A stretch of DNA of 64,000 nucleotides from Hyphomicrobiales bacterium (GTDB lineage: Bacteria; Pseudomonadota; Alphaproteobacteria; Rhizobiales; Beijerinckiaceae), in contig CANGPL010000005.1 of the NCBI GenBank assembly GCA_947455725.1, positions 23,056 through 87,055 of the forward strand, given 5' to 3'. Of this stretch, positions 53,132-62,635 are shown piece by piece. Position 1 is the first letter of the stretch; each line of letters begins with the position of its first letter. The position numbers were made by a program, and so were the translations under genes. The notes under the pieces were generated by a model, which saw nothing but the letters and a program-made list of their open reading frames with translations, did no database searches and was not told the origin of the DNA.

Positions 53132-55675
53132 CTATTGCCCCTTCAGATGTGAGGAAGGCTTTTCGTCCAATACCCGCCATGTCCCGATAAGCCCGATCAC
53201 AACCGTCGCGATGATGGCAACCGCCATGGTCCCGATAGCGGGAATAGCGGCAAATACAAATCCGCTCTTCATGGCGAAGGTCACAATCGCAAAGGCTGCG
53301 CCCGTTCCCGCCAATAAGCCGAAAAGAGCTGCCGCAAACCCGATCATTCCATATTCGATGCAATAAGCGAGCAATAGGCGCCGCCGCGTCGCACCAAGCG
53401 TTTTTAAAATAACCGCATCGCGGATTCGGTTGCGCTGGCCTGCGCCCAAAGCCCCGGCGAGTACGAGAATACCCGCTAAAATCGTAACCCCGCTCGCGCC
53501 TCGAATGCCGAGCACGAGCTTGCCGACCAGCTCATTAATCGCTTCAAGCGCTTCTTTCACGCGAATGGCGGTCACGGCAGGGTAGGCCTTGGCCGATTGG
53601 TTCAAAAGTCCCGCTTCGCTTTTGGCATCGCTGCCCCCCTTCCAAGTCAGCGTCGCCAGATAGGAGGTTGGCGCGCCCGCAAAGGTGTTAGGCGAAAAAA
53701 CCATCACGAAATTAATGCCCATAGATTGCCAATCTACCCGGCGCAAATTCGAAATACTGGCCGTGATCGTTCGGCCAAGGACGTTCACGCTGATCGTGTC
53801 GCCCAAATTTAAACCAAGCCCTTTGGCGATATCGGCTTCGAGCGAGACGAGTGGCACACCCTTATACTCTTTAGGCCACCATTCACCCGCCACAAGCATC
53901 GATCCATCGGGAACACTGTCCGAAAAGGTGATGCCCCGATCGCCTTCAAGCACCCAGCTCGCATCTTCGGATGATTTGGCCTTTTCCACTCTCACGCCCT
54001 TAAGCTCGGTGATCCGACCGCGCAGCATCGGCACATGCACGATCGTGGCGTCGCCTGCGGTGTTTTGTAGGAAGCCATCAAATCGCTCAAGGTCCCGTCC
54101 CGGTATATCGACGAAGAAGAAACTCGGTGCCCGCTCCGGCAAACTCTTTGTCAACTGGCGGCTGATATTGGCATCAATCAAGCTGATCGCGACCAGCAAT
54201 GTCACGCCAAGTCCAAGCGATAAAACAAGCGAGGGCGTCAACGCGCCTGGCCGATATATATTGCTCAGCGCCAGTCGGAATTCGGTTTTACGCGGGCGCG
54301 GTAACCGCTTCGCGATCGCCATAATGGCAGATGCTACCAGTCGCAAAATGATAAAGGCGACAAGCGTTCCAGCCACCGCCATCACGGCAATGAACCGATC
54401 AAACGAGAAGAAGATCACCGCCCCCGAAAGGGCAAGAGCGGCCACCGTGACACCCACGAGATACCGCATTCTTGGCCAGGCTTTATCCTCCGTAATCGCA
54501 TCGCGAAAGAGGGCTGCAACCGGAATATCATGGACGCGTCCGAGCGGGCCCAATGCAAAGGTCATGGCGGTGAGAAGGCCATAAACTGCGCCGATCACCA
54601 GCCTGCCGCTATAGACATGCGGCTCGAGCGGGAAAGGTAGAAGCGGTCCCGCAAAAACGGCGACGGCGAAGGGCAAAGCCGCACCTAAAATGAGGCCGAT
54701 CAGCACACCTAAAATGGCCAGCCCCATGATCTCAAAAAAGGCAATAGCAAAGACGGTCGTTCCACTCGCGCCCAAGGCTTTTAAAATCGCCATGCTTGAG
54801 CGTCTGCGATCGAGATAAGCACTCACCGCATTCGCCACGCCCGTGCCACCAACGAGAAGGGCGGTTAGTCCGACAAAGGTCAGGAATTGCGTAAACCGCT
54901 CGATATTTTTATTAAGCTGCGGCGAGGCGTTGAGCCTGTTCCTGATTTCAAATCCGCTGTCACTGAGCGAATTGGTAAGCGTCGATGCCACCCGTCGAAC
55001 GGTCTCATCATCGTTCTGACCATCGGGGATCAGTATCCGGTAGGTATGGCGCACAAGGCTGCCGGGTTGCACAAGCCCCGATGCCACTAAAGCCTGCGGC
55101 GACAAAACGATCCGAGGCCCGAAGGTCAGACCGCTGCCGATCCGATCAGGTTCGGAAACAAGGATCGCTGAAAGCCGAATTTTCGCCTCGCCCAGCGTAA
55201 TTATCGATCCGGGCTTAAGCTCAAGCCGCGAGAAAAGGGCGAGGTCTGCCACAGCACCAAATGCACCATCGCGCTCCGCCAGCGCATTGCCTAGGGGTTG
55301 CGGCGGGTCAAGAACGACCGTTCCAATCGCGGGATAGGTCTTATCGACCGATTTGATATCAACCAGCGCCGCGCCTTGCTCTGAAACCGCCATGCCGCGC
55401 AGGCTGTCGATTTCACTAACGCCGCCGATCTTGGATAAAATCGCCTGTTCCTCATCCGTCGCTGGACGGTGCATGCGGGATAAGGAAATATCAGCACCAA
55501 GAATAGTGCGCCCTTCCGATGCCAAACCGTCCGTCAATGAATGCGAAAGCGAATCGATCCCCACAATCGTGGTGACGCCAAGCGCAATACACGCGAGAAA
55601 AATACCAAAGCCTCGCACACCCTGCCGTAAATTTCGCAAAGCAAGCCGCAGGGGAACGAAGGAAACCACGGTCAT
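53132..55675 (-). CDS. ABC transporter permease, YbbP family
   Basis: An 847-residue permease with ten predicted membrane segments in two FtsX-like domains (near 260-430 and 710-845), each preceded by a large periplasmic domain of the MacB kind. Signatures are RLALRNLRQGVRGFGIFLAC at the start and ALGAGQRNRIRDAVILKTLGATRR near 755. Its ATG overlaps the ybbA stop by four bases. YbbAP-type transporters use mechanotransmission rather than classic transport; the E. coli pair is also next to tesA. Confidence 0.9.
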   Translation of the reverse strand: MTVVSFVPLRLALRNLRQGVRGFGIFLACIALGVTTIVGIDSLSHSLTDGLASEGRTILGADISLSRMHRPATDEEQAILSKIGGVSEIDSLRGMAVSEQGAALVDIKSVDKTYPAIGTVVLDPPQPLGNALAERDGAFGAVADLALFSRLELKPGSIITLGEAKIRLSAILVSEPDRIGSGLTFGPRIVLSPQALVASGLVQPGSLVRHTYRILIPDGQNDDETVRRVASTLTNSLSDSGFEIRNRLNASPQLNKNIERFTQFLTFVGLTALLVGGTGVANAVSAYLDRRRSSMAILKALGASGTTVFAIAFFEIMGLAILGVLIGLILGAALPFAVAVFAGPLLPFPLEPHVYSGRLVIGAVYGLLTAMTFALGPLGRVHDIPVAALFRDAITEDKAWPRMRYLVGVTVAALALSGAVIFFSFDRFIAVMAVAGTLVAFIILRLVASAIMAIAKRLPRPRKTEFRLALSNIYRPGALTPSLVLSLGLGVTLLVAISLIDANISRQLTKSLPERAPSFFFVDIPGRDLERFDGFLQNTAGDATIVHVPMLRGRITELKGVRVEKAKSSEDASWVLEGDRGITFSDSVPDGSMLVAGEWWPKEYKGVPLVSLEADIAKGLGLNLGDTISVNVLGRTITASISNLRRVDWQSMGINFVMVFSPNTFAGAPTSYLATLTWKGGSDAKSEAGLLNQSAKAYPAVTAIRVKEALEAINELVGKLVLGIRGASGVTILAGILVLAGALGAGQRNRIRDAVILKTLGATRRRLLLAYCIEYGMIGFAAALFGLLAGTGAAFAIVTFAMKSGFVFAAIPAIGTMAVAIIATVVIGLIGTWRVLDEKPSSHLKGQ

Positions 55676-56340
55676 GCTTCAATATGTCCGGAGCGCAACC
55701 GAATGTTCCGGTCACAGCGCGACGCTAATTCGTTGTCATGGGTCACGAGTACCAAAGTCGTCTGCCGTTCGCGTTTTAACGCAAAGAGCAGATCGATAAT
55801 CGCCAACCCATTCGTCTCATCAAGATTACCCGTTGGCTCATCCGCAAAAAGGATTGAAGGATCAGGTGCCATCGCCCGTGCAAGCGCCACGCGCTGTTGC
55901 TCACCGCCTGACAACTCGGCTGGAAAATGATTGAGCCGGTGCCCTAGGCCAACCGCCTTTAATTCCCGTTCGGCTCGCCCAAACGGGTCGGGATGTTGGG
56001 CAAGCTCAAGTGGCACGGCGACATTTTCCAACGCCGTCATGGTCGTGATGAGATGAAAGGATTGAAAAACGATCCCGATATGCTTGCCGCGAAAACGCGC
56101 GAGCGAATCCTCGCTCATGCTTGTGAAATCTTCACCGGCAACGAGTACCTTACCCTTTTCCGCCTGCTCCAATCCGGCCATGACCATCAGAAGCGTCGAT
56201 TTGCCCGAGCCAGACGCGCCGACTAAGCCAACCGCTTCGCCCGCATCAATCGACAGGTTGATCCCATTCAGCACATGAACCCGGGACGCTTCACGGCCGA
56301 GCGTGACATCCAAATCTTTAATCTCGATCGCCTTGACCAT
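55672..56340 (-). CDS. ABC transporter ATP-binding protein, YbbA family
   Basis: A 222-residue ATPase of the LolD/MacB group. Walker A is GLVGASGSGKSTLLMVMAGL near 43, the Q-loop is in IVFQSFHLITTMTALENV, signature ELSGGEQQRVALARAM near 145, and Walker B ILFADEPTGNLDE. The frame extends to 56475, into the divergent tesA, so the ATG at 56340 (MVKAIEIKD) preceded by AAGCGGA is the start. It pairs with the YbbP permease downstream. Confidence 0.92.
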   Translation of the reverse strand: MVKAIEIKDLDVTLGREASRVHVLNGINLSIDAGEAVGLVGASGSGKSTLLMVMAGLEQAEKGKVLVAGEDFTSMSEDSLARFRGKHIGIVFQSFHLITTMTALENVAVPLELAQHPDPFGRAERELKAVGLGHRLNHFPAELSGGEQQRVALARAMAPDPSILFADEPTGNLDETNGLAIIDLLFALKRERQTTLVLVTHDNELASRCDRNIRLRSGHIEA

Positions 56341-56418
56341 TCCGCTTAAAATCCCGATCTTGCTGTGATGAAGCTTACATATGTACTCGATGCCGTTTTG
56401 GCTATTGGCGCACGGTTG

Positions 56419-57051
56419 ATGGTGCCCAAGCGAAATGTCGCGATTGGCGTGGTTTTTGTCTTTTTTCTTGCGCATATGGGGACCGTCTTGGCCGAACCGC
56501 TCAAACTTGTTGCTTTGGGTGACAGCCTCACCGCCGGTTATCTCTTACCGCAAGATCAGGGCTTTCCAGCCGTTTTGGAGCGGGAATTAAAGGCGCGCGG
56601 CCATGATGTTGTCGTTATCAATGGTGGTGTATCAGGTGATACAACGGCCGATGGATTGGCACGGCTCGACTGGACGATCCCCGAAGGAGCCAATGGTGTC
56701 CTTCTAGAGCTTGGCGCAAATGACATGTTGCGCGGCCTCGACCCTACTATTCCACGGGGCAATCTGCGCGAAATTCTAACGCACCTAAAAGCGCGCAATA
56801 TTCCCGTCTTCTTGATGGGTATGAAAGCGCAACGCAATCTAGGCGCCAGCTATGTCTCGGCCTTCGATACCATTTATCCGGATCTCGCAGCCGAGTTTAA
56901 TGTCCCGCTTTATGATTTCTTTTTGGAGGGCGTTGCCGGTAATTCGGGCCTAACGCTTCAAGATGGTCTGCATCCAAATGCCGCAGGGGTTCAAAAAATC
57001 GTCAGTCTTACGGTGCCCCGCATTGAAGAATTCCTTGCCAAGCTTCCCTAA
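56419..57051 (+). CDS. tesA: Arylesterase / thioesterase I (TesA type SGNH hydrolase)
   Basis: Periplasmic SGNH esterase acting on acyl-thioesters, lysophospholipids and aryl esters. Block I GDSLTAGY holds the nucleophile Ser, block II VSGDTTADGLARL the Gly, block III LGANDMLRG the Asn, and block V LQDGLHPNAAG the Asp-His. The ATG at 56419 gives a standard signal peptide (MVPKRNVAIG then a hydrophobic core ending TVLAE); the GTG/ATG at 56365/56368 would add 17 residues and leave almost no room for the ybbA promoter. Divergent from ybbA, as in E. coli. Confidence 0.9.
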   Translation: MVPKRNVAIGVVFVFFLAHMGTVLAEPLKLVALGDSLTAGYLLPQDQGFPAVLERELKARGHDVVVINGGVSGDTTADGLARLDWTIPEGANGVLLELGANDMLRGLDPTIPRGNLREILTHLKARNIPVFLMGMKAQRNLGASYVSAFDTIYPDLAAEFNVPLYDFFLEGVAGNSGLTLQDGLHPNAAGVQKIVSLTVPRIEEFLAKLP

Positions 57052-57133
57052 TCTCTGACATTCCACTGTCACGCTGCGCCTTTAGCCAGCGCTCTGTTAT
57101 TCCGTTTCAAATCCTGATGAGGAAGATCGTTTC

Positions 57134-58183
57134 ATGCTGTATCGCAAGCTTGGCCGCACAGGCCTTGATGTCTCAACCATCTGCCTCGGTACAATGACCT
57201 GGGGTGAGCAAAACACCGAGGCCGAGGCTTTCGAGCAAATGGATTATGCGCTGACCCAAGGCGTCAATTTTTTCGATACGGCTGAAATGTACGCGATTCC
57301 GCCGAAGGCCGAGACTCAAGGCCGTACCGAGACCATGATTGGGCGCTGGTTCAAGGCGCGCGGCAATCGCGATAAAGTTATTCTCGCTTCCAAGGTCGCA
57401 GGCCGCGGCGCGATGAATTGGCTCCGCAAAGACGGATCCAATGTCGAGCAAACGCCCGCTCAAATGCGCGAAGCGATTGAAAACAGCCTCCGCCGCCTGC
57501 AAACCGATTATATCGACCTCTATCAGCTGCATTGGCCGGATCGCCCGATGCCATGGGGCTCCAACCCAACGGCGTTCAAGCTTGAGACCTATCAGGGTCA
57601 TGAAAATTCGATGCTCGAAATTCTCGAAACACTCGGCACATTTGTAAAGGAAGGCAAAGTCCGTCACGTCGGTCTTTCAAACGAAAGCGCGTGGGGCACG
57701 ATGCACTATCTCGCTTTATCGGAGAAGCATGGTTTGCCGCGCATGGCGAGCATCCAAAATGCCTATAATCTTTTGAACCGCACCTATGAGACAGCGCTTG
57801 CCGAAGTCTCGATGCGCGAAGAGATCGGGTTATTGGCGTTTTCACCTTTGGCGCAAGGCTATCTCACCGGCAAATATCTGGATGGTGCACGCCCCGCTGG
57901 CGCTCGTACAACCTTGTTCAATCGTGGCCAACGCTATCAAACACCAAATGCAGAGCCAGCAATTAAAGCCTATGTCGCATTGGCGAAAGAAGCCGGTATG
58001 CGTCCTGAAGATCTAGCACAGGCCTTTGTGAATTCGCGGCCATTTCTCGGCGCCAATATCATCGGGGCTACGACGATGGAGCAGCTAAAAATCGCGATTG
58101 CTTCGATCGATATCAAAATGACGCCGGAGCTCGAAGCCAAGATCAACGCGATCCACCACACCTATTGCAATCCCTGCCCGTAA
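57134..58183 (+). CDS. Aldo/keto reductase, Tas family
   Basis: A 349-residue NADPH-linked reductase. It opens YRKLGRTGLDVSTICLGTMTWGEQNTEAEA, described by its ends, with the tetrad Asp and Tyr in FFDTAEMYAIPP, the Lys in VILASKVAG, and the His in DLYQLHWPDRP. The TMTWGEQN and EMYAIPPKAETQG segments set it in the Tas subgroup. The substrate is unknown. A bidirectional terminator follows. Confidence 0.92.
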   Translation: MLYRKLGRTGLDVSTICLGTMTWGEQNTEAEAFEQMDYALTQGVNFFDTAEMYAIPPKAETQGRTETMIGRWFKARGNRDKVILASKVAGRGAMNWLRKDGSNVEQTPAQMREAIENSLRRLQTDYIDLYQLHWPDRPMPWGSNPTAFKLETYQGHENSMLEILETLGTFVKEGKVRHVGLSNESAWGTMHYLALSEKHGLPRMASIQNAYNLLNRTYETALAEVSMREEIGLLAFSPLAQGYLTGKYLDGARPAGARTTLFNRGQRYQTPNAEPAIKAYVALAKEAGMRPEDLAQAFVNSRPFLGANIIGATTMEQLKIAIASIDIKMTPELEAKINAIHHTYCNPCP

Positions 58184-58215
58184 GTACGGCGCTCGATAAG
58201 CAATTAGGTGAAGTA

Positions 58216-58253
58216 AAAAAGCGCTCTCGATCGACCCATCGAGAGCGCTTTTT
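58216..58253. terminator. Bidirectional terminator between the reductase gene and potC
   Basis: A perfect 16-bp stem AAAAAGCGCTCTCGAT/ATCGAGAGCGCTTTTT with loop CGACCC, giving T-runs on both strands. It ends the convergent reductase and polyamine-transporter transcripts. Confidence 0.93.
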
Positions 58254-58255
58254 AA

Positions 58256-59074
58256 TTAGTCTTCCGTCGCGACCAATGCAGCTGCGCGTCTCTCGGCCCT
58301 GCGGCGCAAGATTTCATAAATGACTGCGCAAATCACGGTTACGATGATCAGTAATAGCGCGAGTGCGTTGATCGTCGGCGTGATGCCGGAGCGAATTTTT
58401 GATCCGACATAAACCGTCAACGTGTCGGAGTTGCCACGCGTGAACAAAGTGACATTGAAATTTTCAACCGATTGGAAAAAGGCGATAATCGCGCCCGCAC
58501 CAATCGCCGGATAAAGATGCGGCACGAGAATGCGGCGAATAACTTGCCCATGGCTCGCACCAAGATCGAGCGCTGCTTCTTCAAGTCCCGGATCAAAGCT
58601 TTGCAGCCGCGCCAGCACCAAGAGCATCACATAGGCGGCGACAAACGAAACCTGTCCCAAAACGGAAAGATAAAGCCCGGCCGATACGCCAAAGCTGTTC
58701 CAGAACAAAAGCGTTGAAATGCCGATAACGGCACCGGGCGTCAAAATCGGCGCGACCATAAAGCCATAAAGGAAGGAGCGCACCTTCGGCTTAACGCTGT
58801 TCAACAAAATAGCAGCAGCCGTGCCAATCGGCACCGAAATCGCGACCACGGCCAATGCAACCCAAGTCGTGTTGCGCACTGCGCCCCACATGCGTTGGTC
58901 ATTCCATAAATCGACGAACCAACGATCGGTAATGCCGACCCAAGGATAAACCGACGGAAAGCGTGTATTGTTGAGCCCTGCACCACCCATGATCGCCAAA
59001 GGCAGCAACATGTAAGCAAGGAACAGCGCGAGATAGACCCGCATCGTAATTTTAGCGAAGGTTTGGGAATTCAT
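58256..59074 (-). CDS. potC: Polyamine ABC transporter permease PotC type
   Basis: A 272-residue binding-protein-dependent permease with six membrane helices. The family EAA loop is EEAALDLGASHGQVIRRILVPHLYP near 175-200, described by its ends, and the C-terminal helices include LALLLIIVTVICAVIYEIL. The ATG at 59074 is preceded by GAGGGA that overlaps the potB stop, so it is chosen over the longer frame from 59113. It is the last gene of the minus-strand potD-A-B-C operon. Confidence 0.9.
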   Translation of the reverse strand: MNSQTFAKITMRVYLALFLAYMLLPLAIMGGAGLNNTRFPSVYPWVGITDRWFVDLWNDQRMWGAVRNTTWVALAVVAISVPIGTAAAILLNSVKPKVRSFLYGFMVAPILTPGAVIGISTLLFWNSFGVSAGLYLSVLGQVSFVAAYVMLLVLARLQSFDPGLEEAALDLGASHGQVIRRILVPHLYPAIGAGAIIAFFQSVENFNVTLFTRGNSDTLTVYVGSKIRSGITPTINALALLLIIVTVICAVIYEILRRRAERRAAALVATED

Positions 59075-59084
59075 CGTCCGTCCC

Positions 59085-59969
59085 TCACTTGGCGATATCG
59101 ACCAGGCGTACATTCAGCACGCGCATGACGAGGCTAACAAATAGGATGCACAAAGCGAGAAGGAGGAAGGCGTAAGCCGAGCCAACATTCCAATCGAGCC
59201 CTTCAAACATCCATTGTTGGATAATTTCCGTGAACCAGCGCGAATTGGTCGACGCAAGCGTCGTTGGCACAACGACAGAACCCGCGCAGAGCATGAACAC
59301 CATCACGCAACCCGATGCGATACCGGGCTTGGCATGCGGAATGACAACGCGCCAATGCGTGCGCCATGTGGATGCACCAAGATCCTGGGAGGCTTCGATT
59401 TGGTTCGTGTCCAGCGCTTGGATCGCGTTGTAAATCGGGAACAACATAAAGAGGATATACGCATAGACCAAGCCGATAACGACGGATTGAAAGCCCGATA
59501 TCCAGCGGATCGGCTTATCGATCAATCCAATACCGGTAAGGATCGCATTCAGCGGCCCCTGCATGGATAGAATAATAAACCAAGCGAATGATCGCAAAAT
59601 TTCACTCACCCATAACGGAATGAGCAGCACGAGAAAAAAGGTTGCCGTATCTGTCGGCTTCAAGACCTTCGCGAGAATATAAGCCAGCGGATAGGTGATG
59701 ATGAGACAGATCAACGTCACCAAGCTGCTATATACAATCGTCAAGAAGAACACATTGATATGAATAGGGCTGTTAAAAAACGTGACATAGTTTTTCAGCG
59801 TATACACATCATTCGGCCCGCCCAATTGGTCGACCGGCAGATAAAGCCGAAACGAAAATTTGAAGAGCACAAGGTTAGGAATAACGACCAGAGCGAGCAA
59901 CCAAAAGGCGGTCATCGCGGCCATGATCACCGATAGACTAATCCCATATCGCCGAATGAGTTCTTGCAT
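59085..59969 (-). CDS. potB: Polyamine ABC transporter permease PotB type
   Basis: A 294-residue permease with six membrane helices. It has the EAA loop EASQDLGASTWRTHWRVVIP near 205 and FVSLVMRVLNVRLVD at the C-terminus. The periplasmic segment after helix 1 (LYLPVDQLGG) fits PotB/PotH types. A GAGAGG site lies upstream of the ATG, 14 bases after potA. Together with PotC it forms the membrane channel. Confidence 0.9.
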   Translation of the reverse strand: MQELIRRYGISLSVIMAAMTAFWLLALVVIPNLVLFKFSFRLYLPVDQLGGPNDVYTLKNYVTFFNSPIHINVFFLTIVYSSLVTLICLIITYPLAYILAKVLKPTDTATFFLVLLIPLWVSEILRSFAWFIILSMQGPLNAILTGIGLIDKPIRWISGFQSVVIGLVYAYILFMLFPIYNAIQALDTNQIEASQDLGASTWRTHWRVVIPHAKPGIASGCVMVFMLCAGSVVVPTTLASTNSRWFTEIIQQWMFEGLDWNVGSAYAFLLLALCILFVSLVMRVLNVRLVDIAK

Positions 59970-59983
59970 TGCCCGCTAGCCTC

Positions 59984-61081
59984 TCAATGCCCGTGTCGGG
60001 AGGTCGCTGCTTCTGACAAAATCATGCAGCTTTCGGGATTAAAGACCATTTGGCACGCCGTGTGAGGCGCGGGCGGCGGAAGCGATGGATCATTTTGCAC
60101 CTGAACCATATGTGTATCGCCGCTATTGTCGCGAACAAACACGTTTACGAAATTACCCTCAAAGGCAATCTCGGTCACTTCAACCGCAATCGAATTGGCT
60201 TTTGTTTCATTTGTTGGTTGAAGCGAACAAAATTCGGGTCGGACGAAAAGTTTGGCCTGATCACCTAAACCAACCGAAGCACCAAGCTTGGCGTGGAACG
60301 CGCCTTTGGCCGTTTCGAACTGCGCCATTCCGCCATTAACCGATGCCACCTTTCCTTGGATGACATTGTTCTCACCAACAAAGGAAGCCACAAATCCGTT
60401 GACGGGATTGTTGTAAATTTCTTGCGGTGTTGCGACCTGTTGCAAGACGCCTTGCGACATCACACCAACGCGATCGGACATTGCGAGCGCCTCGCCTTGA
60501 TCATGCGTGATATAAATAAACGTAACACCCGTCCGCTTTTGGATCGCGCGCAATTCCGCGCGCATATGCTGGCGTAATTTTAAATCGAGTGCTGAAAGCG
60601 GTTCGTCGAGCAACATTACTTTTGGCTCAACGGCCAATGCGCGTGCAATGGCCACGCGTTGTTTTTGGCCACCAGACAATTGGCTGATGCGCTTATCGGC
60701 TGAATCGTGAAGATCGACCAGCTGCAACAATTCTTCTGCTTTAGCACGCCGCTTTTCTTTTGAAACACCGCGAACCTCAAGCCCGAATGTGATGTTCTCC
60801 CAAACGGGCATCAGCGGGAAGAGTGCTAAATTCTGAAAGATCAGGGCGGTGGGGCGTGCATTCGGGCGGATGCCCTTCATGTCCTTGCCACCAATTTTTA
60901 CCGCACCTTGGGTTGGCTCCATAAAGCCGGAAATCAAACGGAGGATCGTTGTCTTGCCGCAGCCAGATGGGCCTAGAAAGGAGAAGAACTCGCCGGGCTT
61001 GATCGTTACTTCAACATTGTTGACCGCGCGGAAACTACCGAAATCCATGCAAATTTGGGATAAATGAACGTCTTCACTCAT
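59984..61081 (-). CDS. potA: Polyamine ABC transporter ATP-binding protein PotA type
   Basis: A 365-residue ATPase with Walker A FLGPSGCGKTTILRL near 36, signature LSGGQKQRVAIARALAV near 136, Walker B MLLDEPLSALDLKLR, and the H-loop IYITHDQGEALAM. The C-terminal ~120 residues form a TOBE domain (VRPEFCSLQP). PotA, UgpC and related sugar ATPases share this layout; operon context favours polyamines. A terminator lies between it and the upstream potD. Confidence 0.9.
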   Translation of the reverse strand: MSEDVHLSQICMDFGSFRAVNNVEVTIKPGEFFSFLGPSGCGKTTILRLISGFMEPTQGAVKIGGKDMKGIRPNARPTALIFQNLALFPLMPVWENITFGLEVRGVSKEKRRAKAEELLQLVDLHDSADKRISQLSGGQKQRVAIARALAVEPKVMLLDEPLSALDLKLRQHMRAELRAIQKRTGVTFIYITHDQGEALAMSDRVGVMSQGVLQQVATPQEIYNNPVNGFVASFVGENNVIQGKVASVNGGMAQFETAKGAFHAKLGASVGLGDQAKLFVRPEFCSLQPTNETKANSIAVEVTEIAFEGNFVNVFVRDNSGDTHMVQVQNDPSLPPPAPHTACQMVFNPESCMILSEAATSRHGH

Positions 61082-61122
61082 TGTAAAACCGAGTTCTTTC
61101 TGGTGCCGCGCTAGATTTATGC

Positions 61123-61154
61123 AAAAAAGCGGCGGGTCCGAGAACCCGCCGCTT
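61123..61154 (-). terminator. Minus-strand terminator between potD and potA
   Basis: On the minus strand, stem AAGCGGCGGGT/ACCCGCCGCTT with loop TCTCGG is followed by six Ts. It comes 14 bases after the potD stop. Partial termination would make potD mRNA exceed potABC mRNA, which suits a binding protein. Confidence 0.87.
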
Positions 61155-61167
61155 GAAGGTTATTTGA

Positions 61168-62304
61168 TTATGCCGCGATGAATTTGTCGGCGTATTCAGC
61201 GCGCAGCTTCAAGAAGGAGCTGGTCTGAACGGGCCACCACCAGAGCTTCGACAATGCGTCGCCTGGGAATGAGGCCGTGTAGAACTTAGCAACAGCCGGA
61301 TCCAACTTCGCACCTGCGCCCTTACCCACTGGGTTAGCCGAGAAGGCGGTTGCCCAAAGTGCGGAACCTTCAGCCGAAGATACCCAGTTTTGGAACGCAT
61401 GCGCCTGCTCAACGTTCTTGGCGTTCTTCATGAGCATGTTGCCCTGGTTCCAAGCAAACGCACCTTCCTTAGGAGCGATGTAGGAGAAAGGACCTTCCTT
61501 GCCCATGTTGTAGCCGGTCGAATCCCAGGTGAGGCCCAACACGCAACCATTGGTGCGGAAACCAGCCTGTGCTTCGTTTTCGCCCTTCCAGAACTGAGCG
61601 ATGTTCTTCTTGTGCTTGATGGCTTCGGCAAGGATGACGTCCCAGATCTTCTTCATCTTGGCGTCGTCCTTATAGCCTTCCATGAATGGATGAGGCAGCT
61701 TGCCTTGCGTATCCAACACGCGGCCTAAGGCGGCGAGCGACGAGTGAGCACGCACGCAGACCTTGCCTTCAAACTTTGGATCCCAAAGGTCGGCGAGGCT
61801 TGCCTTGCCGTATTCCATCGGAGCTTCCTTCGTGTTGAAGGTCAGAGCTTCCGTACCCCAGACGCCGGGGAGGAACAGACGCTTGCCATCGATCGTGGCC
61901 ATGTCGCCAGCCAAACCGCTCACAAGGCCAGCTTCCCACTGGTCGAGCTTGATCTTGTTCATATCCCAAGGCTGAACGAGGCCGTTTTCGGCGTAGGACT
62001 GCACGCGATCAACGGTTGGCTCGATGACGTCAATGGCGCCCGTTTGGATCGCAAGCTTTGCTTGAGCAAAGATCGTGTCGTTATCAGGCTGTTCCGTGAA
62101 GTTCATCTTGATGCCGGTTGCTTTGGTGAACGAAGCAAAGGCGTCTTTGAAGTCGTAACCGGCCCAACCCATATAATTGAGCTCACCGGACGAGGCGAGT
62201 GCTGAGCGGGAAACCAGCGCTGGTGCAGCAACTGCACCGAGGCCGAGAGCTGCCGTGCTCTTTAGAAAAGAACGGCGGCTTACAGATGTCGTGTTCTTGA
62301 TCAC
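61168..62304 (-). CDS. potD: Polyamine ABC transporter substrate-binding protein, Tat-exported
   Basis: A 378-residue periplasmic receptor of the PotD/PotF kind. The N-terminus carries a Tat signal (SRRSFLKSTAALGLGAVAAP, cleavage near SALA-SS). The mature part has LNYMGWAGYDFKDAFASF, GAIDVIEPTVDRV, and LFLPGVWGTEALTFNTKE. The GTG at 62304 is chosen over the longer frame from 62397 because GGAGAA lies just upstream and it places the twin arginine near the start. Codon use suggests high expression. Ligand (putrescine or spermidine) is inferred from family. Confidence 0.88.
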   Translation of the reverse strand: MIKNTTSVSRRSFLKSTAALGLGAVAAPALVSRSALASSGELNYMGWAGYDFKDAFASFTKATGIKMNFTEQPDNDTIFAQAKLAIQTGAIDVIEPTVDRVQSYAENGLVQPWDMNKIKLDQWEAGLVSGLAGDMATIDGKRLFLPGVWGTEALTFNTKEAPMEYGKASLADLWDPKFEGKVCVRAHSSLAALGRVLDTQGKLPHPFMEGYKDDAKMKKIWDVILAEAIKHKKNIAQFWKGENEAQAGFRTNGCVLGLTWDSTGYNMGKEGPFSYIAPKEGAFAWNQGNMLMKNAKNVEQAHAFQNWVSSAEGSALWATAFSANPVGKGAGAKLDPAVAKFYTASFPGDALSKLWWWPVQTSSFLKLRAEYADKFIAA

Positions 62305-62409
62305 AGTGAATTCTCCATCTCTGTTTGTTGAACGCATCAACTTCGTAACTAAAGCAGATGTGCCGACTCTCGCCCTCTGTTTGACCTGCCAGAGCAAGAA
62401 CCCGGACTT

Positions 62410-62437
62410 TTTATACCATTAAAGAGAAGTATGACAA
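62410..62437 (-). promoter_or_regulatory. Promoter of potD
   Basis: On the minus strand, TTGTCA (62432-62437) and TATAAA (62410-62415) are separated by 16 bases, a good sigma-70-type pair about 105 bases upstream of the GTG. Confidence 0.6.
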
Positions 62438-62442
62438 TCAGA

Positions 62443-62461
62443 TGTCACAATGATTATGACA
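62443..62461. promoter_or_regulatory. Palindromic site upstream of the potD promoter
   Basis: A 19-bp near-palindrome, TGTCATAATCATTGTGACA on the minus strand, with 16 of 19 positions symmetric. It lies five bases upstream of the proposed -35. It may bind an activator or repressor; the regulator is unknown. Confidence 0.5.
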
Positions 62462-62635
62462 CTCTATTAGCTCTGATCAGGAGAAATATATTTTGTAGAA
62501 TAAAATTCCTCTAAACGCGGCATAATCGAAATATATTTTGCCTTTACATCGAGAAATAGTGTCAAAAAGCGACTAAATGATCAGCATCACTTTTTAAGTG
62601 CACCAAACAGCACGCCATAACTGGACCCATGGTGC

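Larger units (their letters stand above)
62305..62635. other. Intergenic region upstream of potD (no gene)
   Basis: This 331-base AT-rich gap has no convincing coding frame. It holds the potD promoter and palindrome, a 5' leader of roughly 100 bases, and a perfect 13-bp direct repeat GAAATATATTTTG at 62483-62495 and 62528-62540. No terminator for the acylase gene was recognised. Confidence 0.7.

Noticed and set aside
53685..54584. 299-codon plus-strand frame
   Set aside because: It lies wholly inside the ybbP-type permease gene on the other strand and has no family features.
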